Shown: piece after piece, positions 6,587 through 12,513 of the stretch
Numbering within the stretch: the stretch's first letter is position 1
How the letters are laid out: the number at the start of each line of letters is the position of its first letter
Source of the DNA: Rhodoferax sp. OV413
GTDB taxonomy: Bacteria; Pseudomonadota; Gammaproteobacteria; Burkholderiales; Burkholderiaceae_C
Length of the DNA: 12,513 bases
Direction of reading: 5' to 3'
NCBI GenBank assembly: GCA_945861195.1
Contig: CAMATS010000031.1
Location: forward strand, 1 to 12,513
Program-made: the position numbers and the translations under genes
Notes under the pieces: generated by a model
Seen by the model: the letters and a program-made list of their open reading frames with translations, nothing else
What the model was told of the DNA's origin: nothing
Databases searched by the model: none

Positions 6587-7390
6587 ATGATAGAGCCCGT
6601 CAAACCCTTGACACCGAGCAGCTTCACAAAGCTGCCGCGCACCAGCTTGCTTGGGTTGCTGCCCTGGGCCTTGTTGATGGCCGTGCTGGCGGGTTCATGG
6701 CGGGGGGCCGATATGCGGCCTTTGGATTTGGTGCGTGACGCAGGCAACATGGCCACCTACGCAGCTGATTTCTTTCCGCCCAAATTTGCCCAGTGGCCGC
6801 TCTACCTGACGGAAATGGTGGTCACGATCCAGATTGCTCTGTGGGGCACGGTGCTGGCGGTGATTTTTGCGGTCCCGCTCGGGCTCCTGTGCTCGGCTAA
6901 TATCACCCCGCGTTGGGTGCACCAGCCGGTGCGCCGTTTGATGGATGCGGCGCGGGCTATCAATGAAATGGTCTTTGCCATGCTGTTCATTGTGGCCGTT
7001 GGCCTGGGCCCGTTTGCGGGCGTGCTCGCCCTGTTTGTGCACACCACCGGTGTGCTGGCCAAGTTGTTTTCGGAGGCGGTGGAGTCGATTGACGCCCAGC
7101 CAGTCGAGGGCATTCGGGCGACCGGTGCCAATGCGCTTGAAGAGATCATCTATGGGGTGATCCCACAGGTGTTGCCGCTGTGGATTTCCTATTCCCTGTA
7201 CCGGTTTGAGTCGAACGTGCGCTCAGCCTCGGTGGTTGGCATGGTGGGTGCCGGTGGCATCGGCGTCGTTCTTTGGGAGATCATCCGTGGTTTCCAGTAT
7301 GCTGAAACCTGCGCCGTGATGATCATCATCATCGTGACCGTATCGGTCATTGACCTGGTGTCTGCACGCATCCGCAACTCACTGGTTTAA
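6587..7390 (+). CDS. phnE: Phosphonate ABC transporter permease PhnE
   Basis: Inner-membrane channel subunit (267 residues) that pairs with PhnC and PhnD. Hydrophobic segments are seen at about 21-38, 76-102, 127-157, near 190-230 and at 243-259. The cytoplasmic EAA loop that docks on the ATPase is at 174-197 (EGIRATGANALEEIIYGVIP, conserved G180), followed by the family stretch RFESNVRSASVVGMVGAGGI. Two in-frame early basic and proline-rich stretches make the first 20 residues cytoplasmic. The start has only a weak GGGGTG ribosome site just after the phnD stop, suggesting coupling to phnD. A small GC stem (6567-6579) spans the phnD stop codon. The gene ends 4 bp from the converging phnN stop. 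Confidence 0.95.
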   Translation: MIEPVKPLTPSSFTKLPRTSLLGLLPWALLMAVLAGSWRGADMRPLDLVRDAGNMATYAADFFPPKFAQWPLYLTEMVVTIQIALWGTVLAVIFAVPLGLLCSANITPRWVHQPVRRLMDAARAINEMVFAMLFIVAVGLGPFAGVLALFVHTTGVLAKLFSEAVESIDAQPVEGIRATGANALEEIIYGVIPQVLPLWISYSLYRFESNVRSASVVGMVGAGGIGVVLWEIIRGFQYAETCAVMIIIIVTVSVIDLVSARIRNSLV

Positions 7391-7394
7391 GTGC

Positions 7395-7961
7395 TTAGCG
7401 AGCGGTTTGTGAGTTCGTCGTGTTGAGCCCATCCGTCAGGTAGGCCAGGAGTCGCTCACCAGCATCCGCCAGCGCCCCATGGTTGTATACCGTGTAGTGG
7501 GCACGCAGGCCTTCAAAGCGGGCATTGCGGGTCAGCCTGGTGTGCACGGCTTGGGGGTCATCCCGGCCGCGCTGTTCCAGTCTATTTGCCAGTTGCTGCG
7601 GTTCGGCCAGGATCTGAACCACCCGGATGTCGCCGTCAGCTGCCAGGCCTTGCACGTGCTCACGCGACCCGTTCACCACCACGACCCTTCCTTCTTGCAC
7701 CGCCGAGGCGTAGTGCGCGTCAATGCCATAGCGCAAACCATGGGCCTGCCAGTGCCAGGACAGGCCGCCGCTCAGGCGCAGGGCATCAAACTGGGCCGGC
7801 GTGACTGCGGTGTCATCGGCACCAGGCTGGGCCTCCCGCGTCACCACCCGTCTGGAAAACACAATGTCGGGTCGCTCGGCCAGGCGCTGTTTCGCCCACG
7901 CCATCACGCTGTCCTTGCCCGCGCCCGAGGCACCGCAGACAAACACCCAGACGCCGCTCAT
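7395..7961 (-). CDS. phnN: Ribose 1,5-bisphosphate phosphokinase PhnN
   Basis: A cytoplasmic kinase of 188 residues (E. coli PhnN is 185) that phosphorylates ribose 1,5-bisphosphate to PRPP, so the ribose phosphate left after C-P lyase action can be reused. It is a guanylate-kinase-like P-loop protein: Walker A CGASGAGKDS (9-18), then SRRVVTRE and GIDAHYASAVQEGRVVVVNGSR, both typical of PhnN, and NRLEQRGRDDPQ with RLTRNARF near the lid region. The ATG at 7961 overlaps the stop of the DUF1045 gene in an ATGA (7958-7961), so translation is coupled. It is the last gene of phnF-DUF1045-phnN and converges on phnE with a 4-bp gap; no terminator is seen between them. Confidence 0.93.
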   Translation of the reverse strand: MSGVWVFVCGASGAGKDSVMAWAKQRLAERPDIVFSRRVVTREAQPGADDTAVTPAQFDALRLSGGLSWHWQAHGLRYGIDAHYASAVQEGRVVVVNGSREHVQGLAADGDIRVVQILAEPQQLANRLEQRGRDDPQAVHTRLTRNARFEGLRAHYTVYNHGALADAGERLLAYLTDGLNTTNSQTAR

Positions 7962-8653
7962 GCCCCGAGCACCAGGTCGTGGACCCGGCGAAAGGCTTGT
8001 CCTGGTGCGGGTTCTTCAAAAATGCACAGGCGGTCCAGTGTCAGCGGCGTCTGCGCATTCAGGCGAGCCACTTGGGCTGACACTGCCTCTGTCACCAGGG
8101 CTGCCTGTGCCTCGTTGACCGGGTCTGTCAGTGTTAGGTGGAAGCGAAAGCGCTCCAGCACATGGGGGTAGCCGTAGCGGTGCAGCAGCTCAAGTTCGCG
8201 CGCATCCAGGGTGGCCGGCTGGCGGCGGGCCAGATCGTCCGGGGTTAAGGGCTGGCGCAGATCGTCCAGCTCAGTAACGCAGGCGTTGGCCAGATCAGCG
8301 GCGGCAGTGTGATGATCAGGCGTTAGCAGCACCACATAGGGCCCCAGGCGTCGCACCTGCAGCGGCGACAGTGGTACTGGGCGCAGCCGCTGCGCCAGTG
8401 ACCGGGCGCGCACCAGCAGCTCGGCCGGGGTGACCCCCGAGCGCAAGTGAAACGGTGCCTTGAGCGTGGCGTGGAAGCCGTAGCGGCGGGCCTGGCTTGT
8501 GATGCGGCGGCGTTCAGGCTCCGGGAGCATCGGCGCTGCAAACTCAGGCGGTGTGCCGTCGTGGGTTTCATCCCGCCCCAGCCAGCCGGCGCCAAATGTC
8601 CACCAAGGGGAGCTGTGGGCTGGCGCATAGTAGATAGCGTGGCGCATGGTCAT
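7958..8653 (-). CDS. DUF1045 phosphonate-operon protein, 2H-phosphoesterase-like
   Basis: A protein of 231 residues matching the DUF1045 / 'putative phosphonate metabolism protein' family often found in C-P lyase clusters. It has two HxT motifs, HATL at 61-64 (in RRYGFHATLKAPFHL) and HLTL at 172-175 (in RFRFHLTLTDPV). Such a pair is the catalytic signature of 2H phosphoesterases, which act on cyclic phosphates and RNA ends. C-P lyase makes 5-phosphoribosyl 1,2-cyclic phosphate, which E. coli opens with PhnP. No phnP is visible here, so a replacement role is a reasonable inference, not shown by the sequence. The ATG at 8653 overlaps the phnF stop (ATGA, 8650-8653); an ATG two codons later (8647) is an alternative. 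Confidence 0.88.
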   Translation of the reverse strand: MTMRHAIYYAPAHSSPWWTFGAGWLGRDETHDGTPPEFAAPMLPEPERRRITSQARRYGFHATLKAPFHLRSGVTPAELLVRARSLAQRLRPVPLSPLQVRRLGPYVVLLTPDHHTAAADLANACVTELDDLRQPLTPDDLARRQPATLDARELELLHRYGYPHVLERFRFHLTLTDPVNEAQAALVTEAVSAQVARLNAQTPLTLDRLCIFEEPAPGQAFRRVHDLVLGA

Positions 8654-9408
8654 GGCCGATCTCCCGGCTCAATCACCAGTTGAACCCGGTCACCGCAAAA
8701 ATAGCACTCACCGTATTTGATGGGCAGCTTGTCTAGGTCGACATCGGTACTCTCCACCCACAACAGGGGGCGGCTCGCTGGTTGACCCAGTAGTCGGGCT
8801 GTTTCACCGTCTGGCATTTTGGTGCCTATTCGGCTGAGCTTGCGCACATAGTCTTGCACCCCGAAGTGTTTGAGGATATCGGACGTGGGTCGGTCCTTGG
8901 TCAGCATGGCCAGCAGGCCGTCAAAGCGTTGCGCCGGGTAGTAGGCGGTGGCCAAGCCAATTGGTTCGTCATTGGCCTCGTTCAGTGTCTGCACCATCAG
9001 AACCAAGCTGCCTTTTGGCAGGCTCGGTGCCTGTGCAGCTCGCTGCGGTGCCGTCACAGACCGTGCTGCCAGCAGTTGTCGGCCCGGCAACAGGCCCTGC
9101 TGCAGCAGGTTTTCATTGAACCGAGTCCGCTGCGTCAGACGGTAGTCCAGCACATCATGCTGAACAAAGGTGCCGCGGCCAGGTTCGATCCGGACCAGCC
9201 CCTCCGATTGCAGGGCGGCGACGGCCTGGCGCAGGGTATGCCGATTGACACCGAAACGCGCCGCTAGCTCTATCTCCCCCGGGATGCGGCCACTGTCGGC
9301 ATAGCACCGGTCCTGGATCTCGACCTTCAGGGTGTCGGCGATCTGCCGCCAGACCGATATGCCGCGCCGGCGACCCTGCAGTGAGGACCGAAATTGTTCA
9401 ACCGTCAT
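8650..9408 (-). CDS. phnF: GntR/HutC-family transcriptional regulator PhnF
   Basis: A predicted repressor of 252 residues controlling the phosphonate genes. The N-terminal winged helix-turn-helix (about 15-85) includes IPGEIELAARFGVNRHTLRQAVAALQSEGLVRIEPGRGTFV, split here by position: recognition helix about 54-66 and wing GRGTFV. A UTRA ligand-sensing domain (about 95-245) follows, ending GECYFCGDRVQLVIEP. The CxxC (C235, C238) just before GDRVQL is unusual to my eye. The frame is open to 9600, but the upstream part is Arg/Pro-rich and runs into phnG, so I chose the ATG at 9408, which gives the family length (E. coli PhnF is 241). Only a weak GAAAGA site precedes it. This start codon lies within the Pho box that drives phnG. 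It is the first gene of a three-gene unit with overlapping ATGA junctions. Confidence 0.9.
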   Translation of the reverse strand: MTVEQFRSSLQGRRRGISVWRQIADTLKVEIQDRCYADSGRIPGEIELAARFGVNRHTLRQAVAALQSEGLVRIEPGRGTFVQHDVLDYRLTQRTRFNENLLQQGLLPGRQLLAARSVTAPQRAAQAPSLPKGSLVLMVQTLNEANDEPIGLATAYYPAQRFDGLLAMLTKDRPTSDILKHFGVQDYVRKLSRIGTKMPDGETARLLGQPASRPLLWVESTDVDLDKLPIKYGECYFCGDRVQLVIEPGDRP

Positions 9409-9435
9409 AAATCTTTCATGTTGCCGCGGTGCACT
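9402..9435 (+). promoter_or_regulatory. Pho box of the phnGHIJ promoter, overlapping the phnF start
   Basis: On the plus strand: CCGTCAT (9402-9408), AAAT, CTTTCAT (9413-9419), ten bases, then TGCACT as a poor -10 (9430-9435). Both 7-mers match CTGTCAT 6/7, the best box in the window. The first repeat contains the complement of the phnF ATG (9406-9408). The predicted phnG transcript start is near 9442, leaving a leader of about 59 bases. The -10 matches only 3/6, so the exact start is uncertain. Confidence 0.68.
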
Positions 9436-9440
9436 AGCGC

Positions 9441-9472
9441 CTTGGCGTAAGACGGCGTCAGGCCGTGCCAAG
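9441..9472. repeat. Interrupted inverted repeat in the phnF-phnG intergenic region (candidate operator or leader hairpin)
   Basis: CTTGGC (9441-9446) pairs with GCCAAG (9467-9472), and ACGGC (9452-9456) pairs with GCCGT (9462-9466). The right arm is continuous, the left arm has a 5-base bulge (GTAAG), and the loop is GTCAG. It begins at the predicted phnG transcript start, so it could be a PhnF operator that blocks transcription or a hairpin at the 5' end of the mRNA. A weaker partial palindrome (GATCTAGACATC, 9486-9497) lies just before the phnG ATG. Confidence 0.5.
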
Positions 9473-9500
9473 TAATTTACCCACTGATCTAGACATCTGT

Positions 9501-9965
9501 ATGACAACTGCGTTACCCGCCCACCCGCAAGCCGACAGACCGGCCTGGTTGGCCGTGCTGGCCCGCGCCAGTCAAGAGGACCTCGCGGCCTGTTTGCCAA
9601 CGCTTGGCCCCCTGCCCGAGGTTCACACCATCAGACCGCCTGAAGTGGGCATGATGATGGTGCGCGGGCGGATTGGCGGCACCGGCAACCAGTTCAACCT
9701 CGGAGAGGCCAGTGTGGTTCGATGTGCCGTCCGGGTGGGGGGGGGTCCCCTGGGTGTCTCCTGCGCCCTTGGCCGGGACAAGCCTCGTGCCAAACTTGCC
9801 GCCCTATTCGACGCCCTGTTGCAGGACCCGCAGCAACATGACCGCCTGCAGCAGACCCTGATCGAACCCCTGGCGCAGGCGCAACGACAACAGCGCCAGT
9901 CCCGCCAACAACAGGTGGCTGATTCCAAGGTTGAGTTCTTCACTCTGGTGCGAGGCGAATCATGA
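9501..9965 (+). CDS. phnG: C-P lyase complex subunit PhnG
   Basis: A subunit of 154 residues (E. coli 150) of the PhnGHIJ core complex. With PhnI, PhnH and PhnL it is known to support transfer of phosphonate to ribose of ATP. Conserved stretches include RPAWLAVLARAS, MMMVRGRIGGTGNQFNLGEASVVRCAVRV, LGVSCALGRDKPRAKLAALFDALLQ and the ending VEFFTLVRGES. I chose the ATG at 9501 since the family homology starts just after it; GTG at 9465 would add 12 residues. Neither has a clear Shine-Dalgarno. A run of nine G (9737-9745) encodes part of VGGGP and is a slippage-prone site. The stop overlaps the phnH start (ATGA, 9962-9965). Confidence 0.93.
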   Translation: MTTALPAHPQADRPAWLAVLARASQEDLAACLPTLGPLPEVHTIRPPEVGMMMVRGRIGGTGNQFNLGEASVVRCAVRVGGGPLGVSCALGRDKPRAKLAALFDALLQDPQQHDRLQQTLIEPLAQAQRQQRQSRQQQVADSKVEFFTLVRGES

Positions 9966-10558
9966 ACCAGCGCCATCTCGCCGGTGGATTGGCTGACGGT
10001 GTGCATGACAGCCAGCACAGCTTTCGCGCCCTGCTTGACGCCATGGCCCGCCCGGGTCAGGCCCGCTGGCTGGGACCCGCTTTACCTGGTGTTGCACTGG
10101 GCGGCGCCATGGCGCGGCTCTTGCTGAGTCTGGCCGACGATGAAACCGCGGTCTGGTGGCAGAACGATGATGCCGGCCTGGCGCCGTGGCTGCGTTTTCA
10201 TACCGGTGCGCCATTGGCAGACCATCTACAAGCTGCCGCCTTTGCCGTGGTCACCGACCTGGACCAGATCCCTTGCCTCGCCGATTTCGCGCAGGGCAGC
10301 CCGGCGGCACCCGAGCAATCAACCACGCTGTTGATGGAGCTGCCGGCGTTTGAGGGGGGGCTGCCACAGGCTTGGCGCGGGCCTGGCATCGAGCATGTCA
10401 CCTTGCTTAGCCTGGCCGGGCTGTCGGCAGATTTCTGGCGCCAATGCCAGGCCAACCAGGCCAGGTTTCCACAGGGTGTGGACATGGTCTTGACCTGCGC
10501 AGAGTGGGCCATCGGCTTGCCCCGTAGCACGCAGGTGCAACCTAACCCGGAGCGCTGA
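9962..10558 (+). CDS. phnH: C-P lyase complex subunit PhnH
   Basis: A 198-residue subunit of the C-P lyase core complex; E. coli PhnH is 194 residues and binds as a peripheral partner of the PhnGIJ core. Family stretches are HDSQHSFRALLDAMARPG (15-32), LLLSLADDETAVWW, LRFHTGAPLAD (77-87) and, at the end, FPQGVDMVLTCAEWAIGLPRST. The start is fixed by the ATGA overlap with phnG. It ends one base before the phnI ATG. A run of seven G (10354-10360) sits in the codons for EGGLP. No catalytic residues are assigned to this family. Confidence 0.94.
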   Translation: MNQRHLAGGLADGVHDSQHSFRALLDAMARPGQARWLGPALPGVALGGAMARLLLSLADDETAVWWQNDDAGLAPWLRFHTGAPLADHLQAAAFAVVTDLDQIPCLADFAQGSPAAPEQSTTLLMELPAFEGGLPQAWRGPGIEHVTLLSLAGLSADFWRQCQANQARFPQGVDMVLTCAEWAIGLPRSTQVQPNPER

Positions 10559-10559
10559 T

Positions 10560-11684
10560 ATGTATGTTGCAGTCAAGGGCGGCGCTGCCGCCATCGAGGG
10601 CTCATGGCGTTTGCTGGACCAGCAGCGCCGGGGTGATACCCGCCTGGCGGCGCTAAGCGTCGCGCAGATTCGGTCCCAGCTGTCCCTGGCGGTGGACCGC
10701 GTGATGACCGAGGGCTCGCTCTACGACCCCGAGCTGGCAGCGCTGGCCATCAAGCAGGCCAGTGGCGACTTGGTCGAGGCCATCTTCCTGTTGCGGGCCT
10801 ACCGCACGACCCTGCCGCGCCTGGGCTACACCCAGCCGCTGGATACGGCACGCATCACCTTGAGCCGGCGCATCTCGGCCGCGTTCAAGGACGTGCCTGG
10901 CGGTCAATTGCTGGGTCCGACGTACGACTACACCCAGCGCTTGTTGGACTTCGCCTTGTTGGCAGAAGAGGGGGACGATGCCGCAGCTTCGGTGGCCCAA
11001 ACGGCCGAGAGCCCAGACAGCGCCCCGGAGCCAGTGGTGCCGCGCATCAACGACTTGTTGGCGCACGAAGGCTTACTCGAGACGCCGGCGCCGCTTGCGG
11101 GCACTGAGCCTGGCGACCTGACCCGCAGTCCGTTGATGTTCCCCGCCGACCGTGCCCAGCGCCTGCAGGCGCTAGCACGCAGCGACGAAGGATGGTTGCT
11201 GGCGATGGGTTACTCGACCCAACGGGGCTACGCCAACTCGCATCCGTTTGCCGGTGAAATTCGCCGCGGCATGGTCAGTGTGATGGTGGTGCCTGATGAG
11301 CTGGGGTTCGAGGTGGACATCGGTGAGATCGAAGTCACCGAATGCCAAATGATCAACCAGTTCAGCGGTAACCGCGAGACCCCGCCGCAGTTCACGCAAG
11401 GCTACGGCCTGGCCTTTGGCGGCGCTGAGCGCAAGGCCATGGCCATGGCCTTGATGGACCGCGCCCTGCGGGCTGGTGAATTGGGCGAAACCGTTGTAGC
11501 GCCAGCGCAGGACGAAGAATTTGTGCTGGCACATGCTGACAACGTGGAGGCTTCTGGCTTCGTTCAGCACCTGAAATTGCCGCACTACGTGGACTTTCAG
11601 GCGGAGCTTGCCCTGGTGCGCAAGCTGCGTGCCAGCCATGTCGCCGCCGGCGACGCAACATCCATGAACCAGGAACCGTCGTGA
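10560..11684 (+). CDS. phnI: C-P lyase complex subunit PhnI
   Basis: A 374-residue subunit (E. coli 354) known, with PhnG, PhnH and PhnL, to take part in displacing adenine from ATP by a phosphonate to give a ribose 1-phosphonate triphosphate. Conserved stretches are MYVAVKGGAAAIEGSW (1-16), LAVDRVMTEGSLYDPELAAL, DLVEAIFLLRAYRTTLPRLG, GGQLLGPTYDYTQRLLDF, YSTQRGYANSHPFAGEIRRG and, near the end, AQDEEFVLAHADNVEASGFV then LKLPHYVDFQAEL. The extra length compared with E. coli falls in a loose Ala/Pro/Glu-rich linker at about residues 137-185. The ATG follows the phnH TGA after one base, and its own TGA (11682-11684) overlaps the phnJ GTG. Confidence 0.95.
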   Translation: MYVAVKGGAAAIEGSWRLLDQQRRGDTRLAALSVAQIRSQLSLAVDRVMTEGSLYDPELAALAIKQASGDLVEAIFLLRAYRTTLPRLGYTQPLDTARITLSRRISAAFKDVPGGQLLGPTYDYTQRLLDFALLAEEGDDAAASVAQTAESPDSAPEPVVPRINDLLAHEGLLETPAPLAGTEPGDLTRSPLMFPADRAQRLQALARSDEGWLLAMGYSTQRGYANSHPFAGEIRRGMVSVMVVPDELGFEVDIGEIEVTECQMINQFSGNRETPPQFTQGYGLAFGGAERKAMAMALMDRALRAGELGETVVAPAQDEEFVLAHADNVEASGFVQHLKLPHYVDFQAELALVRKLRASHVAAGDATSMNQEPS

Positions 11685-12513
11685 CCGAGTCCCATTACAA
11701 CTTTGCTTTTCTTGACGAGCGCACCAAGAAGCGCATTCGCCGGGCCCTGCTCAAGGCGGTGGCCGTACCGGGCTACCAGGTGCCGTTTGGCTCGCGTGAG
11801 ATGCCTTTCGCCTATGGCTGGGGCACTGGCGGCGTGCAGATCACCGCCAGCATCATCGGGCGCAGCGACGTGCTCAAGGTGATCGACCAGGGCGCCGATG
11901 ACACCACCAATGCGGTCAACATCCGGCGTTTCTTTGCCCGCACCACTGGTGTGGCGACCACCCAAAAAACCCGGGACGCGACGCTGATTCAGACCCGGCA
12001 CCGGATCCCCGAGGAGCCCTTGACGGCGTCTCAGATCTTGGTGTACCAGGTGCCCATGCCCGAGCCCTTGTCCAAGCTGGAGCCGCGTCGGCGGGAGTCC
12101 ATCAAGATGCATGCGCTGAGTGAGTATGGGCTGATGCATGTGCGCCTGTACGAAGACATAGCCCAACTTGGCGCCATCGCGCGGGCCTACGACTACCCGG
12201 TGATGGTCAATGAGCGTTACCTGATGTCACCTTCGCCTATCCCGAAGTTTGACAACCCCAAAATGCACATGAATCCCGCCTTGCAACTGTTTGGTGCCGG
12301 TCGGGAAAAGCGCCTGTATGCGGTGCCACCCTACACCCGGGTGCGCAGCCTTGATTTTGAGGACCATCCTTTCGAGATCGAGCGCTGGTCGCACGCCTGC
12401 GCGCTGTGTGGCGCAGCGGACAGCTACCTGGACGAAATGATTGTGGACGACCAGGGCGGCCGGCTGTTTGTCTGCTCGGACAGCGACTACTGCGAGCAGC
12501 GCCGCGAGGCCGG
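11681..12513 (+). CDS. phnJ: Alpha-D-ribose 1-methylphosphonate 5-phosphate C-P lyase PhnJ (3' end cut by the window)
   Basis: The radical-SAM enzyme that breaks the C-P bond of ribosyl 1-phosphonate 5-phosphate, giving the hydrocarbon (methane from methylphosphonate) and a ribose cyclic phosphate. Translation from GTG at 11681 gives MTESHYNFAFLDERTKKRIRR and then family stretches GYQVPFGSREMPFAYGWGTGG (residues 31-51, split here by position; G31 aligns with the glycyl-radical Gly32 of E. coli), QGADDTTNAV, LIQTRHRIPE, PSPIPKFDNPKM and LQLFGAGREKRLYAVPP. Cysteines C240, C243 and C265 align with the iron-sulfur ligands of E. coli PhnJ, and C271 with its catalytic Cys272. The GTG start is set by the four-base overlap with the phnI stop. 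277 residues are visible, and only a few are missing by comparison with E. coli (281). Confidence 0.96.
   Translation, partial: MTESHYNFAFLDERTKKRIRRALLKAVAVPGYQVPFGSREMPFAYGWGTGGVQITASIIGRSDVLKVIDQGADDTTNAVNIRRFFARTTGVATTQKTRDATLIQTRHRIPEEPLTASQILVYQVPMPEPLSKLEPRRRESIKMHALSEYGLMHVRLYEDIAQLGAIARAYDYPVMVNERYLMSPSPIPKFDNPKMHMNPALQLFGAGREKRLYAVPPYTRVRSLDFEDHPFEIERWSHACALCGAADSYLDEMIVDDQGGRLFVCSDSDYCEQRREA

Noticed and set aside
9409..9600. Longer phnF reading frame starting at 9600
   Set aside because: The added 64 residues are Arg/Pro-rich, overlap phnG and the intergenic region, and precede the place where PhnF homology starts.
11433..11452. Perfect 20-bp palindrome inside phnI
   Set aside because: It encodes the conserved KAMAMAL stretch of PhnI; alternating GCC and ATG codons make the palindrome by themselves.
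11597..12166. Minus-strand open frame opposite phnI and phnJ
   Set aside because: The plus strand here is clearly phnI and phnJ with strong family conservation; the minus frame is a shadow.
1..12513. tRNA or rRNA genes, CRISPR arrays, insertion sequences, prophage or defence genes
   Set aside because: None was recognised on either strand; apart from the phoD relic there is no sign of mobile DNA.

Overview
The window looks like a chromosomal segment from a betaproteobacterium, most likely Burkholderiales of the Comamonadaceae type. This rests on the protein flavour and high GC, and no rRNA or other marker gene is present to confirm it. The main content is a phosphorus-acquisition island: a secreted PhoD-type phosphatase, a phosphonate ABC transporter and the front half of a carbon-phosphorus (C-P) lyase gene set.

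Left part (1-2416). The 3' end of a GT4-type glycosyltransferase gene (+) meets lplT (-, lysophospholipid transporter) tail to tail with a 29-bp overlap. lplT follows a small membrane-anchored YkgJ-type cysteine-cluster protein gene (-). Middle (2417-4670). A 3' remnant of a second PhoD-family phosphatase gene (+) faces an intact phoD (-) across a strong hairpin. A 168-bp divergent promoter region then separates phoD from phnC.

Right part (4671-12513). phnC-phnD-phnE (+) encode the phosphonate importer. They converge, with a 4-bp gap, on phnF-DUF1045-phnN (-): a GntR-type repressor, a 2H-phosphoesterase-like protein and ribose 1,5-bisphosphokinase. phnF is divergent from phnG-phnH-phnI-phnJ (+), which encode the C-P lyase core. 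phnJ starts with GTG inside the phnI stop and runs off the window end, so phnK, phnL and phnM are presumably just outside.

The genes work together as follows. PhoD releases phosphate from extracellular esters. PhnD, PhnE and PhnC import phosphonates. PhnG, PhnH and PhnI with PhnJ convert them to ribosyl phosphonate and cleave the C-P bond. DUF1045 and PhnN probably help recycle the ribose phosphate product to PRPP. Regulation can be read partly from the DNA. Three good Pho boxes, each two 7-mers 11 bp apart with a -10-like hexamer exactly 10 bp downstream as in E. coli phoA, lie before phoD, phnC and phnG; a fourth, weaker one lies before the ykgJ-like gene. Two arrangements stand out: the phnC start codon falls at the predicted transcription start (leaderless), and the phnG Pho box covers the phnF start codon. 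No wholly new system was recognised. The novelty is in regulatory layout, gene remnants and a possible link to phosphate-starvation lipid remodelling on the left.
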